The position numbers and the translations under genes were made by a program. DNA of 64,000 bases from JAFDZW01 sp964404255. GTDB taxonomy: Bacteria > Bacteroidota > Ignavibacteria > Palsa-1295. The stretch spans positions 172,181 to 236,180 of the forward strand of contig CAYOJJ010000003.1 of assembly GCA_964404255.1 (NCBI GenBank). The letters run 5' to 3'. Below are positions 14,775 to 24,172 of the stretch, one piece after another (position 1 is the stretch's first letter; the number at the start of each line of letters is the position of its first letter). The notes beneath the pieces were generated by a model, which saw only the letters and a list, made by a program, of their open reading frames with translations, did not search any database and was not told the origin of the DNA.

Positions 14775-17700
14775 ATGGCATACATGCTTCCGATGGATTC
14801 TCCATTCAAGAAGTTCTCGCAAATGACGATCAGTTTGTCGAGCCCGGATAGTATCTTGAACCGTAGCCACGGCGAGATCACGAAACCAGAAACGATCAAC
14901 TACCGCTCGTACCGTCCGGAAAAAGATGGTCTCTTCTGCGAGAAGATCTTCGGACCAACGCGCGATTGGGAATGTTTCTGCGGTAAATATAAGCGTATCC
15001 GTTATAAAGGCATTATCTGCGATCGCTGCGGCGTCGAGGTAACTACCAAATCCGTTCGCCGCGAACGCTTTGGCCATATTTCATTGGCCGTACCCGTGGT
15101 TCACATCTGGTACTTCCGTTCGCTGCCGAACAAGATCGGCCACTTGCTTGGTATCCCAAGTAAAGATCTTGAAAAGATCATTTACTATGAATCGTATGTC
15201 GTCGTCAGCCCGGGTACGACCGGCTTGCCGGAGAAACACCTGCTGACCGAAGAAGAATATTATCGTATTCTCGATTCGCTTCCGTCGGAAAATGACGAAC
15301 TCGGCGATCGCGATCCGAAGAAGTTCATCGCCAGCATCGGTGCGCCGGCTGTGCATGATCTTCTGAGCCGCATTGACGTCGAATCGCTTTCGATCGAACT
15401 GCGCCGCCAGGCTCGTGAAGAGACTTCTCAGCTAAAGCGCCAGGATGCTTTAAAGCGTCTTCGTACTGTTGAGGCCTTCCGTACCGAAGAAGGCAAAACC
15501 GAAAACCGCCCTGAGTGGATGGTTCTCGGTGCTGTTCCGGTTATTCCGCCGGAGCTTCGCCCGCTCGTACCGCTCGAAGGCGGACGCTTTGCGACCAGTG
15601 ATCTTAACGATCTCTATCGCCGCGTTATTATCCGTAATAACCGCTTGAAGCGTTTGATGGATATCAAAGCTCCTGAAGTTATCTTGCGTAACGAAAAGCG
15701 CATGCTTCAGGAAGCCGTCGATTCGCTCTTCGATAACTCGCGTCGTGCCTCTGCTGTAAAGGCGGATACCTCGCGTGCGTTGAAGTCGCTCTCCGATACG
15801 CTCAAAGGAAAGCAAGGGCGCTTCCGTCAGAACCTGCTTGGTAAGCGCGTTGACTATTCCGGTCGTTCGGTTATCGTCGTTGGTCCGGAGCTGAAGCTTC
15901 ACCAGTGCGGTCTGCCGAAAGAAATGGCGGTCGAGCTCTTCAAACCGTTCATTATCCGTAAGCTCATCGAACGCGGTATCACCAAGACCGTGAAATCTGC
16001 CAAGAAGCTCGTCGAACGCAAGACGAACGACGTGTGGGATATTCTCGAATCGATCATCGACGGACATCCGATCCTGCTCAATCGCGCACCAACGCTTCAC
16101 CGCCTTGGTATCCAGGCCTTCCAGCCGAAGCTGATCGAAGGTCGCGCCTTGCAGATCCATCCGCTCGTTTGTACGGCATTCAACGCCGACTTCGACGGTG
16201 ACCAGATGGCCGTTCACGTGCCGTTATCGTTTGAAGCACAGCTCGAAGCTTCGACGCTCATGCTCAGCTCGCACAATATCATCTCCCCGCAGAATGGCGA
16301 ACCGATCGCCGTTCCGTCGCAGGATATGGTTCTCGGACCCTATTACCTCACCAAGCACCGTAATGGCGAACTCGGCGAAGGTTTACAGTTCGGCGATTCC
16401 AAGAGCGTGATCGTTGCTTATAACCTCGGTCGTTTGGCACTCCATGCCATGATCAAGGTTCGCCACAATGGCAAGCTCATCGAAACGACCTGCGGTCGTG
16501 TGATCTTTAACCAGATCGTACCGACTGAAATGGGATACCTCAACGAGTTACTCACGAAGAAGCGTCTTCGTCAGATCATCTCGTTAAGCTTCCGTAAGGT
16601 TGGCCTCGTGAAAACCGTTGAATTCCTTGATAAGCTTAAAGACCTCGGATTCATGTTCGCTACCAAGGGTGGTATTTCGGTAGGTCTTTCCGATATTGTT
16701 GTACCGAAAGAAAAGAACGAGATCATCGATAAGGCTCAGAATCAGGTCGATGACGTCCATGATAAGTACCTCAACGGTTTTATTACGACCGGCGAGCGCT
16801 ACAACAAAGTGATCGATATCTGGACGCGTGCTACCAACCGCGTAGCCGATAAACTCTTCGAAACGCTGCAGCAGGATCGCGGCGGCTTCAACCCCCTCTA
16901 TATGATGGTGGATTCCGGAGCCCGCGGTTCGAAAGAACAGGTTCGTCAGCTTGCCGGTATGCGTGGTCTTATGGCCAAGCCGCAGAAATCACTTTCGGGT
17001 CAGACGGGCGAGTTGATCGAAAACCCGATCCTCTCGAACTTCTACGAAGGCCTTTCGATCCTTGAGTACTTTATCTCGACGCACGGTGCCCGTAAGGGTC
17101 TTGCCGATACCGCTTTGAAAACGGCCGACGCCGGGTACCTCACGCGCCGTCTTATCGATGCCGCTCAGGATGCCGTCGTTGCGATGCACGATTGCGGTAC
17201 GATCCGCGGTATTCCGACCAGCGCTCTTAAAGAAGGCGAAGATGTGAAGGAAACGCTCGCCGAGCGTATCCTTGGCCGTTCGCTGCAGGAGGATGTGTAT
17301 GATCCGCTTTCCAAAAAGATCATTGCCAAGACCGGTGCGATGGTTGACGAAGAGATCGCTGCTGCGATCAATGAGACTTCTATCGAAACCGTCCTCGTTC
17401 GCTCGGTACTTACCTGCGAAGCCAAGCGCGGTATCTGCGCCTTGTGCTACGGCCGCAACCTCTCGACGCATAAGCTTGTCGAGGCCGGTGAAGCTGTCGG
17501 TATTATTGCCGCACAGTCGATCGGTGAACCGGGTACGCAGCTTACGCTTCGTACCTTCCATACCGGTGGTACGGCATCGCTTATCGCTTCGCAGTCTCAG
17601 GTTACCTCAAAGTTCGATGGTAAGCTGCAGTATGAGGGTATGAAAGTTATCTCGAATATCGAAGGGGAAAAGATCGTCCTCTCGCGTTCGGGTATCGTTA

Positions 17701-19031
17701 ATATCCTTGACGACGATAACCGCGTTATCGGTAAGCTCGACGTACCGTACGGTTCGACGATCCTGGTTCCGGATGGCAAGCTCGTTAAGAAAGGCGAATT
17801 GCTCTATGAGTGGGATCCGTATAATGCTGTCATTATTTCCGAGCATCCCGGTACGGTTAAATTCCGTGACTTCGTTGAGAACATCACCGTTCGCCGCGAA
17901 CCCGATGAACTCACGGGCCATATTCAGACCCGTACCATCGATTCGCGCGATCGTACGAAATCTCCGACGCTCGACATCCTCGATGAGCATGGTAAGCGCA
18001 TTATCAATTACATTATTCCAAGTAATGCTATCTTGCAGGTCGAAGACGGTGAAGCTATCAATGCCGGAACGGTATTGGTAAAGATCCATCGTGAAGCCGG
18101 TAAGAACCGTGACATCACGGGCGGTCTGCCCCGTGTCACCGAGCTCTTCGAAGCCCGCTCGCCATCGGATCCGGCAACGGTTTCCGAGATCGACGGTGTC
18201 ATTCACTTCGAGAAGCCGCGCCGCGGTTCGCGTGTGATCGTTGTTACCGCTCATGACGGTACCGATCGCCGTGAGTACACGATCGCCTTCGGTAAGCACA
18301 TTCTTGTTCAGGAAGGCGATAGCGTCCGTTCGGGCGAGCGCTTATCGGACGGTGCTATCGATCCGCACGATATCCTGAAGATCAAGGGTGTGGCTGCAGT
18401 ACAGCAGTACCTCGTCAATGAAATTCAGGAAGTGTACCGTATGCAGGGTGTGAAGATCTCCGATAAGCACATCGAGATCATCGTACGCCAGATGCTTGGT
18501 AAAGTCGTCATCACGAGCTCGGGTGATTCGCTCATGCTTGAGAACGATGAGATCGATAAGATCAAAGTTGCCGAAGAAAATGAAATGCTTCGTAACTCGG
18601 TCTTTATCACCAAGCGCGGTGATTCGAAATTGAAAGTCGGTCAGATGGTCGATAAGAAGAAATTCAAAGAGATCTCAACCGAACTCAAGAAGAAGGAAAA
18701 GATCGCACCGGAATCCCGTGTTGCCGAACCGATCCTTGCTGAACCGATCCTGCTTGGTATCACTCAGGCCGCGCTTACGACCGAAAGCTTTATTTCGGCC
18801 GCCAGCTTCCAGGAAACGACCAAGGTACTTACCGAGGCTTCGATCCAGGCCAAGACCGATACCCTGCTCGGACTCAAGGAAAATGTTATCGTGGGGCATC
18901 TTATCCCCGCCGGTACCGGACTTCCGAAGTTCAAAGACCTGCTCGTTATTCCGAAAGAGCTGCAACAGCTCGGAATGGAGCCCGTCGAAGAGCAACCGCG
19001 CCCCCGCCGCATGGCCCGCTCGGCTGCGTAA
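14775..19031 (+). CDS. rpoC: RNA polymerase beta' subunit
   Basis: 1418 residues. The N-terminal zinc ribbon is CFCGKYKRIRYKGIICDRCG. The catalytic magnesium motif NADFDGDQ lies at residues 470-477 (Asp472, Asp474, Asp476). The bridge-helix and trigger-loop region includes GGFNPLYMMVDSGARGS and GEPGTQLTLRTFHTGG, and the second zinc site CEAKRGICALCYGR precedes the latter. The C-terminus carries the usual beta' tail that contacts omega. The 29-bp gap contains AAGGA before the ATG, a usable Shine-Dalgarno. It is co-transcribed with rpoB and ends at the terminator at 19048-19078. Confidence 0.98.
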   Translation: MAYMLPMDSPFKKFSQMTISLSSPDSILNRSHGEITKPETINYRSYRPEKDGLFCEKIFGPTRDWECFCGKYKRIRYKGIICDRCGVEVTTKSVRRERFGHISLAVPVVHIWYFRSLPNKIGHLLGIPSKDLEKIIYYESYVVVSPGTTGLPEKHLLTEEEYYRILDSLPSENDELGDRDPKKFIASIGAPAVHDLLSRIDVESLSIELRRQAREETSQLKRQDALKRLRTVEAFRTEEGKTENRPEWMVLGAVPVIPPELRPLVPLEGGRFATSDLNDLYRRVIIRNNRLKRLMDIKAPEVILRNEKRMLQEAVDSLFDNSRRASAVKADTSRALKSLSDTLKGKQGRFRQNLLGKRVDYSGRSVIVVGPELKLHQCGLPKEMAVELFKPFIIRKLIERGITKTVKSAKKLVERKTNDVWDILESIIDGHPILLNRAPTLHRLGIQAFQPKLIEGRALQIHPLVCTAFNADFDGDQMAVHVPLSFEAQLEASTLMLSSHNIISPQNGEPIAVPSQDMVLGPYYLTKHRNGELGEGLQFGDSKSVIVAYNLGRLALHAMIKVRHNGKLIETTCGRVIFNQIVPTEMGYLNELLTKKRLRQIISLSFRKVGLVKTVEFLDKLKDLGFMFATKGGISVGLSDIVVPKEKNEIIDKAQNQVDDVHDKYLNGFITTGERYNKVIDIWTRATNRVADKLFETLQQDRGGFNPLYMMVDSGARGSKEQVRQLAGMRGLMAKPQKSLSGQTGELIENPILSNFYEGLSILEYFISTHGARKGLADTALKTADAGYLTRRLIDAAQDAVVAMHDCGTIRGIPTSALKEGEDVKETLAERILGRSLQEDVYDPLSKKIIAKTGAMVDEEIAAAINETSIETVLVRSVLTCEAKRGICALCYGRNLSTHKLVEAGEAVGIIAAQSIGEPGTQLTLRTFHTGGTASLIASQSQVTSKFDGKLQYEGMKVISNIEGEKIVLSRSGIVNILDDDNRVIGKLDVPYGSTILVPDGKLVKKGELLYEWDPYNAVIISEHPGTVKFRDFVENITVRREPDELTGHIQTRTIDSRDRTKSPTLDILDEHGKRIINYIIPSNAILQVEDGEAINAGTVLVKIHREAGKNRDITGGLPRVTELFEARSPSDPATVSEIDGVIHFEKPRRGSRVIVVTAHDGTDRREYTIAFGKHILVQEGDSVRSGERLSDGAIDPHDILKIKGVAAVQQYLVNEIQEVYRMQGVKISDKHIEIIVRQMLGKVVITSSGDSLMLENDEIDKIKVAEENEMLRNSVFITKRGDSKLKVGQMVDKKKFKEISTELKKKEKIAPESRVAEPILAEPILLGITQAALTTESFISAASFQETTKVLTEASIQAKTDTLLGLKENVIVGHLIPAGTGLPKFKDLLVIPKELQQLGMEPVEEQPRPRRMARSAA

Positions 19032-19047
19032 GAGTAAAAGCTCTAAT

Positions 19048-19078
19048 AAAGAAGCCCGCCTTCATGGCGGGCTTCTTT
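19048..19078 (+). terminator. Rho-independent terminator of rpoBC
   Basis: A 13-bp stem, AAAGAAGCCCGCC with its complement, closes a TTCAT loop and ends in TTT, 16 bp after the rpoC stop. Confidence 0.9.
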
Positions 19079-19110
19079 ATGCCGAAATATAATTGCGGTT
19101 AATAAGCCTA

Positions 19111-19548
19111 TCATTCCGAACGAAGGGAGGAATCCCCTGACGTCCTCACCAACCGCCTAATACATCTCCTTTAAATCTGTAATAACAATCAGAATTGACA
19201 TCGCCCTTTCAGGGCTCAATGATTTATACTACTCGCTCCACCCCTGGCTACTTTACGCCGCCCTTTCAGGGCTATATTTATGTAATAATAGCCGGAAGTG
19301 ATAACAATAAGAATAGAGTGTCTTTATTAAAAGCTTATATAAATCATCATGGGAAGAAATTCCATTTACAATTAACCAATGCGAACCCCGAAGGGGTGGT
19401 GTGCCTATAGCCAGGGGTGGAGCGAAGCGTAACCCCTGGTACGGTTAATTAAAAGAAGTGAGCCCTGAAAGGGCGATGTAAAGGTTTACATGGCCTATAA
19501 AAAGATTTGCGAGGACATCAGGGGATTCCTCCCTTCGGTTCGGAATGA
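19111..19548. repeat. Nested inverted-repeat block of dispersed repeats
   Basis: This fills most of the 552-bp gene-free stretch after rpoC. The outer arms are TCATTCCGAACGAAGGGAGG...CCCCTGACGTCCTC (19111-19147) and its near-exact complement (19511-19548). The inner arms are GACATCGCCCTTTCAGGGCTC (from 19197) and the complement ending 19480, with CCACCCCTGGCTACTTTACG / CCAGGGGTGGAGCGAAGCG between them. Short frames inside have no coding character. One outer arm recurs at 63717-63754, so these are dispersed genomic repeats. Confidence 0.7.
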
Positions 19549-19583
19549 CAGTCTTAGTCAATGCCTCGAACCCCATCCCCTCA

Positions 19584-21602
19584 TTACTGCAACGGCGTCT
19601 GTACCTGCACCGTCACCGTACGGCAATAGTAGCGGCCTTCGGGAGATGAATTCATATCGGTAGACTCTGCCGGGCCAATGCCTTTTACTTCGGTTAGTTT
19701 GGCATTCGGGTTGTCTTGTTTTACAAGTGTTGCTACAGCATCGGCGCGGGCTTGGGAAAGCTCCTGGTTGTGATCGAGTTCGCCGAGGCGATCCGTCGAG
19801 CCCGTGATGCGGGCTTCGGATTCTTCTTTAATTGATTTTGCTACAAAGGTCTGCACCATCTTCTTGTTCTGCGCAGAAATATCGGAGCGGTCGAAATCGA
19901 AAACAACCAGCGATAATCTCGAAAGCTCGAACGGGAAACGCGATTTGGATTTCGGTACATTGTAACTGCTGGAAGTAGTAAGCCCACCGGCATCGGTTAC
20001 CGTAAGAGTTGCCTTCAAATCCTGATTCTGTTCGGCTGCTTTGGCGATGGGACCGAGGTCTTTATCACCGATACTCCAATCGAAGCTCTTCGGCGGGGCA
20101 CTGCTGCCGGTCGCATGATATACTATTTCAGAACCAGCCGATACTTTGAACTCCCAGGAAGTGATCTCAGACTGCTTCGAACTGGCATTGAGTACAAAGG
20201 AAAGCTGCTTCGGAGTGCCTTCGTAGCGCGAGAATTTTTCATGTACTACGGGCTCCAACATTTTTTCATCGCCGGAAGAAATTTCTACGCGGCGGTTCTC
20301 TTCAATACCTTCGGCATATTTTTTACTCGAAGGGTTCGAGGGCGTCGAAGCAGTCTTGGTGGTAATACGCCCGGGTTCGATCCCCCAGACAGAAGTAAGG
20401 TATTGCTTCACCGTTTCAGCGCGATCTTTGGCAAGGGAAGTTGCCGGTTTACCCGCTTCCGTCTCTTTTCCATCGGTCGTGCCGGTAATAACGATCGTCT
20501 TGGAAGGATCGCTCGTCAGGCGATCGCCGAGGACATCGAGTATCTGATAATAGGCTTCGAGCGAATTATGCGGCAGTTCGCGATCGCGAAACCGGGCTCT
20601 GTCGCTCGATGCGATCTGCTCATAGCGCGGCTGCAATGCCGAATTGGCACTATCGAAAAAGATATACGGAAGTAATGGAAACGTCTCGGTAACGATCGTC
20701 TCAACCACTTGCACTTGCTGCGGCGAAGCAAGCGCTACTTCAACGATCGGCGGCTCAGGCTTGGGTTTCGGAGTGGGCGCCGGGGGCGGTGGTGGCGGAG
20801 GAGGAGGTGGTGGTGCCGGCTCCGACTTATAGATATTATAACGAATCGCTACCCCGCCTTCGAGCGAAGCAATCTTCCAATTAAAATCACTGCGAACTTT
20901 CGTGAACGGATACGAATACCGCACTTCCGGAGCGAAGGTAATATCATGACTAAGCGGCAAGGGATAGCCGATTGAACCCAAAGCGCCGAAGGTACTATTC
21001 AATAATTGTATCTCACCACTGCCGATTGTCTTTTCCGTCGTATGGGTCTCGGGATAGACGACACCGCTCGGCGAGAGGATCTCTTCGGTCTGTTTATAAT
21101 TCGAAGATGAACTTAGCGGCATGGTATAGGTCAGACCGGCGACGATATATATAGGTATTTTTTGCAGCGGTGTAAAGCGAACTCCGGCCATCGCTACAAC
21201 TTCCGGAAGCGTAGCAGTATAAGAATGCTGGCGCTGAAGCGTTACATATTTTCCCGAAGCCACATCAAGCACCGGCATATTCCCTACCCGGGCAACGCCA
21301 AAATCTCCGCCACGTTCGGCGTATCCCACCGAGGCTGTTATATCGAGCATCCTTACCAGCGGCCGCTCGGCAAGAATGCCGATATGAAACCCGCTGCCTG
21401 TCCCATTGCCAAAGACCCCGCATCCATCTTCACAGCAAAAGACATGGGCCTGGGATTGATGAAAATTCTTTGCGGCATCGGCAAAAACGCCGAAGCGAAA
21501 GACCGTTACCGGCTGCGTTTGTTCGGCAATAGCCTGCAGGCCCTGCGCCCGAAGGCCACAAGCAACACAACACGCAACGAAGATCAGAATAAAATATTTC
21601 AC
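19584..21602 (-). CDS. OmpA-family outer-membrane protein with two OmpA-like modules
   Basis: 672 residues with signal peptide MKYFILIFVACCVACGLRAQ. Residues about 25-270 are beta-rich and fit an outer-membrane barrel, followed by a long proline linker (a run of eleven prolines near 275). One OmpA-like module covers about 330-450 (TIVITGTTDGKETEAG...AKDRAETVKQYL). A second, more canonical one lies at the C-terminus (ARITGSTDRLGELDHNQELS...ARADAVATLV). OmpA domains bind peptidoglycan, so it should tie the outer membrane to the cell wall. Its start overlaps the stop of the GH31 gene by one base, so it is the last gene of a leftward operon. Confidence 0.85.
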   Translation of the reverse strand: MKYFILIFVACCVACGLRAQGLQAIAEQTQPVTVFRFGVFADAAKNFHQSQAHVFCCEDGCGVFGNGTGSGFHIGILAERPLVRMLDITASVGYAERGGDFGVARVGNMPVLDVASGKYVTLQRQHSYTATLPEVVAMAGVRFTPLQKIPIYIVAGLTYTMPLSSSSNYKQTEEILSPSGVVYPETHTTEKTIGSGEIQLLNSTFGALGSIGYPLPLSHDITFAPEVRYSYPFTKVRSDFNWKIASLEGGVAIRYNIYKSEPAPPPPPPPPPPPAPTPKPKPEPPIVEVALASPQQVQVVETIVTETFPLLPYIFFDSANSALQPRYEQIASSDRARFRDRELPHNSLEAYYQILDVLGDRLTSDPSKTIVITGTTDGKETEAGKPATSLAKDRAETVKQYLTSVWGIEPGRITTKTASTPSNPSSKKYAEGIEENRRVEISSGDEKMLEPVVHEKFSRYEGTPKQLSFVLNASSKQSEITSWEFKVSAGSEIVYHATGSSAPPKSFDWSIGDKDLGPIAKAAEQNQDLKATLTVTDAGGLTTSSSYNVPKSKSRFPFELSRLSLVVFDFDRSDISAQNKKMVQTFVAKSIKEESEARITGSTDRLGELDHNQELSQARADAVATLVKQDNPNAKLTEVKGIGPAESTDMNSSPEGRYYCRTVTVQVQTPLQ

Positions 21603-24166
21603 TACTGTTTAATAAAAGGTAGTATCGCTGCGGCGCTTCCATCCATTATCAGATAGTAAGAGCCCGTTGTAAGATCGGAAATCGGGATAGATCGAATCTG
21701 CTTCCCGGATAGAAGATCGAGTGTAACATGCTTTACGATGCTCCCCTTGCTATCGAGTATCGATACAGCCACACGATCAGTGGTACGAGAAGAGATCGAA
21801 AGCATAAGGTCGGCCGTTACAGGATTAGCGAGTGCCGAGATCGCCGGACGTTCGGAGTTGGCAGCCTGTACCACATCTGCAGCCGGTAACAGAGCGATCG
21901 AGCTGCTCTTGAATGGGCTAAAGGTTTTGAATACGATTCTTTTTCCTGAACGGCACCAACAGATATGCCCGGCAGCCGATATAGAATCGGGTGCAACCTC
22001 CGGAACATCAATACCATTGTAGGTTACCGTCTTAGGCTTTGTATCGTCTAAATGAAAGATCATATAGCCGGTACGTTCCGGTACATCGTAACTGCCTTGT
22101 GTGGTATTTATAAAGAGTGTCTGAATCGAGCCGCTTGTACTATTGACGTATGGTATTTCTGCATAAACGCCCTTTTCGTAGTCGTAGGTCCGAAGATCAT
22201 CCTCATAATAGGCAGCACTGGCGGCAGTACTCCCAAAGATATGAAACTCGATAGAGGAAAAGGCGGAGCTATCGGCTGAGTTGAGCCCGGATTTCCGTTT
22301 TGGAATAATAGCCCCAGCCCGTATAAGGATCGGTATCTGATCTTTCGGTTTAGAGATCGTTACTTCCCTACCACCGGTGTAGAGTTCATCGGTCCAATAG
22401 TCGTACCATGCTCCTGCGGGTAAATAGAACGTCACCGAAGTTGCTCCCTGTGTGGTGATCGGAGCAACGATCATATCATCTCCGAATTTCCAGGCGCGGA
22501 TTTCGGTGAAGGTTGCCGTTTCATCCGGGTAATCGAAGACCAAGGGACGAACAGGAGGAGTACCAGTTGTATGATACTTCCAAAACGCAGCATAGATATA
22601 CGGAAGCAGTTCGTACCGAAGGCGGATAAATTTTTCAGCGATCGAATCGGCCTCGACCCCATAGAGCCAGGGTTCACGCTCGGCAACATCGACGCTATGA
22701 ATGCGATAGAACGGCACGAAGGCGCCCATCTGCATCCATCGGTAATAATTTTCTGCGACGGTGGGGGTCGAATCCTGCTTGCCCCAAAAGCCGCCGATAT
22801 CCATACTCCAGAAACCCGATCCCAAGGCAATGCTTTTGAGCATCCGGGGACGCTGATAATTCAACTCATCGAACGTCGATTGAAGATCGCCCGACCATAG
22901 CCCATACCCGTAGCGATGCGCACCGCAGAAATAATTTCTATTGAGGGAAAAGACCCGCTCGTTATTATAGGCACGCTGTCCTTCATATTGCGATTGCTGC
23001 ATATACAAATACATCAGCGAACCCTTGTAGCCGGCTTCGTCATTCCAGTAAGAGCGCACGCCAAGATCATAGCAGTTATGGCTCGGATCGATAAACGAAT
23101 TCCAGAACCAGCGACGCACTTCCGGTTGGTAATAATCCAGCAAGCCGATCTTTTTGTGACTGAAATAATCGGTGCCGCTATCGCAAAAGAATCCATGCTC
23201 CTTTGCATACGCTCCTTCTGAAGTTTCCAGATGGATACGAGGCTTACGAATACCGATGAGATGAATGCCGAGTGCATCAAGTGAATCCCGAAAGGCACCG
23301 GTTGAAGCGGAAGGAAAAGCAATCGGATTCCATTTGAACTCGCCTTGATCGTTACCCCAATCCATCCATTCGAAATCAAGTGCCCACCCATCGAGAGGGA
23401 TATTACGATCGTGGTATGTATGAATCTTACTTAGCACTTCGCTTTGATCCTGCTTCCACTTGCTATGGATAAAACCAAGCGACCAATACGGCGGCAGATC
23501 GGGAAAACCGGTAATGGTATAGTAGCTTTTAAATAGCTCGGCCGGCGTACCGGCGCTGAGATAAATACTATTATGATGCAAAGAATCGGAGCGCCAAAAC
23601 GACATCGTACTTGAATTGCCATTTATAGCCGCCGATCCTTCGATCACATCTGCCAATAACGAAAACCCTGCCGGACTCCAAATAAACATCCCTCCGGCAT
23701 GGCCCTGGTCGCCACCGGTGATCGGAGTTTGTTCCGAAGTAGTTGCAAGCTGCGGTGCATCGTTCTCAAGTCCGTAATAAACGCCGGTTGTGATTGAAGC
23801 AGTAAGTGAGTATAACTGGAAACCGATATTGAGATCGGTTACAAATATCTCTTTATTATTCTTGTTGAAGAATGTTATGGAAGTAGTGGTGCGGTCAAAT
23901 TCCAGATGGCACTCACTCATCGATAGTACAGCTACCGAAGTACTCGTATCGATATGAGTAAATTCTATCGGTTTGAATGCCGGATCGATGACCGGGGTCT
24001 GCTTCTCGGAAGTCCCCGCTTCCAATATCGTAATCCCTATAGTTCGTGAATCGACACCCGAACATTCGAGCACCATATTATTAGCAAGCGTGAAGCGTAC
24101 CGGCTGTGCGTTCGCAGCGGATATAGCAGTAAGAAAAGCAATAAGTATTACTACGAACGTCCTCAC
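21602..24166 (-). CDS. Exported GH31 glycoside hydrolase (alpha-glucosidase/xylosidase type)
   Basis: 854 residues: signal peptide MRTFVVILIAFLTAISAANA, a beta-sandwich N-domain, and a (beta/alpha)8 catalytic domain from about 225 with LPPYWSLGFIHSKW and DGWALDFEWMDWG. The nucleophile motif is YWNDEAG (Asp376) and the acid/base candidate is WSGDLQST (Asp427). YNNERVFSLNRNYFCGAHRYG between them is typical of GH31. After the usual beta domains, the last 80 residues form a T9SS type A-like sorting domain (ISVLDSKGSIVKHV ... LTTGSYYLIMDG). It likely hydrolyses alpha-linked sugars at the cell surface; the substrate cannot be read. It ends 6 bp upstream of the 1648-residue surface-protein gene's stop side, in one operon. 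Confidence 0.88.
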   Translation of the reverse strand: MRTFVVILIAFLTAISAANAQPVRFTLANNMVLECSGVDSRTIGITILEAGTSEKQTPVIDPAFKPIEFTHIDTSTSVAVLSMSECHLEFDRTTTSITFFNKNNKEIFVTDLNIGFQLYSLTASITTGVYYGLENDAPQLATTSEQTPITGGDQGHAGGMFIWSPAGFSLLADVIEGSAAINGNSSTMSFWRSDSLHHNSIYLSAGTPAELFKSYYTITGFPDLPPYWSLGFIHSKWKQDQSEVLSKIHTYHDRNIPLDGWALDFEWMDWGNDQGEFKWNPIAFPSASTGAFRDSLDALGIHLIGIRKPRIHLETSEGAYAKEHGFFCDSGTDYFSHKKIGLLDYYQPEVRRWFWNSFIDPSHNCYDLGVRSYWNDEAGYKGSLMYLYMQQSQYEGQRAYNNERVFSLNRNYFCGAHRYGYGLWSGDLQSTFDELNYQRPRMLKSIALGSGFWSMDIGGFWGKQDSTPTVAENYYRWMQMGAFVPFYRIHSVDVAEREPWLYGVEADSIAEKFIRLRYELLPYIYAAFWKYHTTGTPPVRPLVFDYPDETATFTEIRAWKFGDDMIVAPITTQGATSVTFYLPAGAWYDYWTDELYTGGREVTISKPKDQIPILIRAGAIIPKRKSGLNSADSSAFSSIEFHIFGSTAASAAYYEDDLRTYDYEKGVYAEIPYVNSTSGSIQTLFINTTQGSYDVPERTGYMIFHLDDTKPKTVTYNGIDVPEVAPDSISAAGHICWCRSGKRIVFKTFSPFKSSSIALLPAADVVQAANSERPAISALANPVTADLMLSISSRTTDRVAVSILDSKGSIVKHVTLDLLSGKQIRSIPISDLTTGSYYLIMDGSAAAILPFIKQ

Positions 24167-24172
24167 TCGAGC

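Noticed and set aside
19195..19410. 71-codon frame between rpoC and the OmpA-like gene
   Set aside because: It lies within the nested inverted-repeat block and encodes only repeat sequence.
20115..20832. Plus-strand frames opposite the OmpA-like gene, including a glycine run
   Set aside because: The glycine run is the reverse of the proline linker in the real gene.
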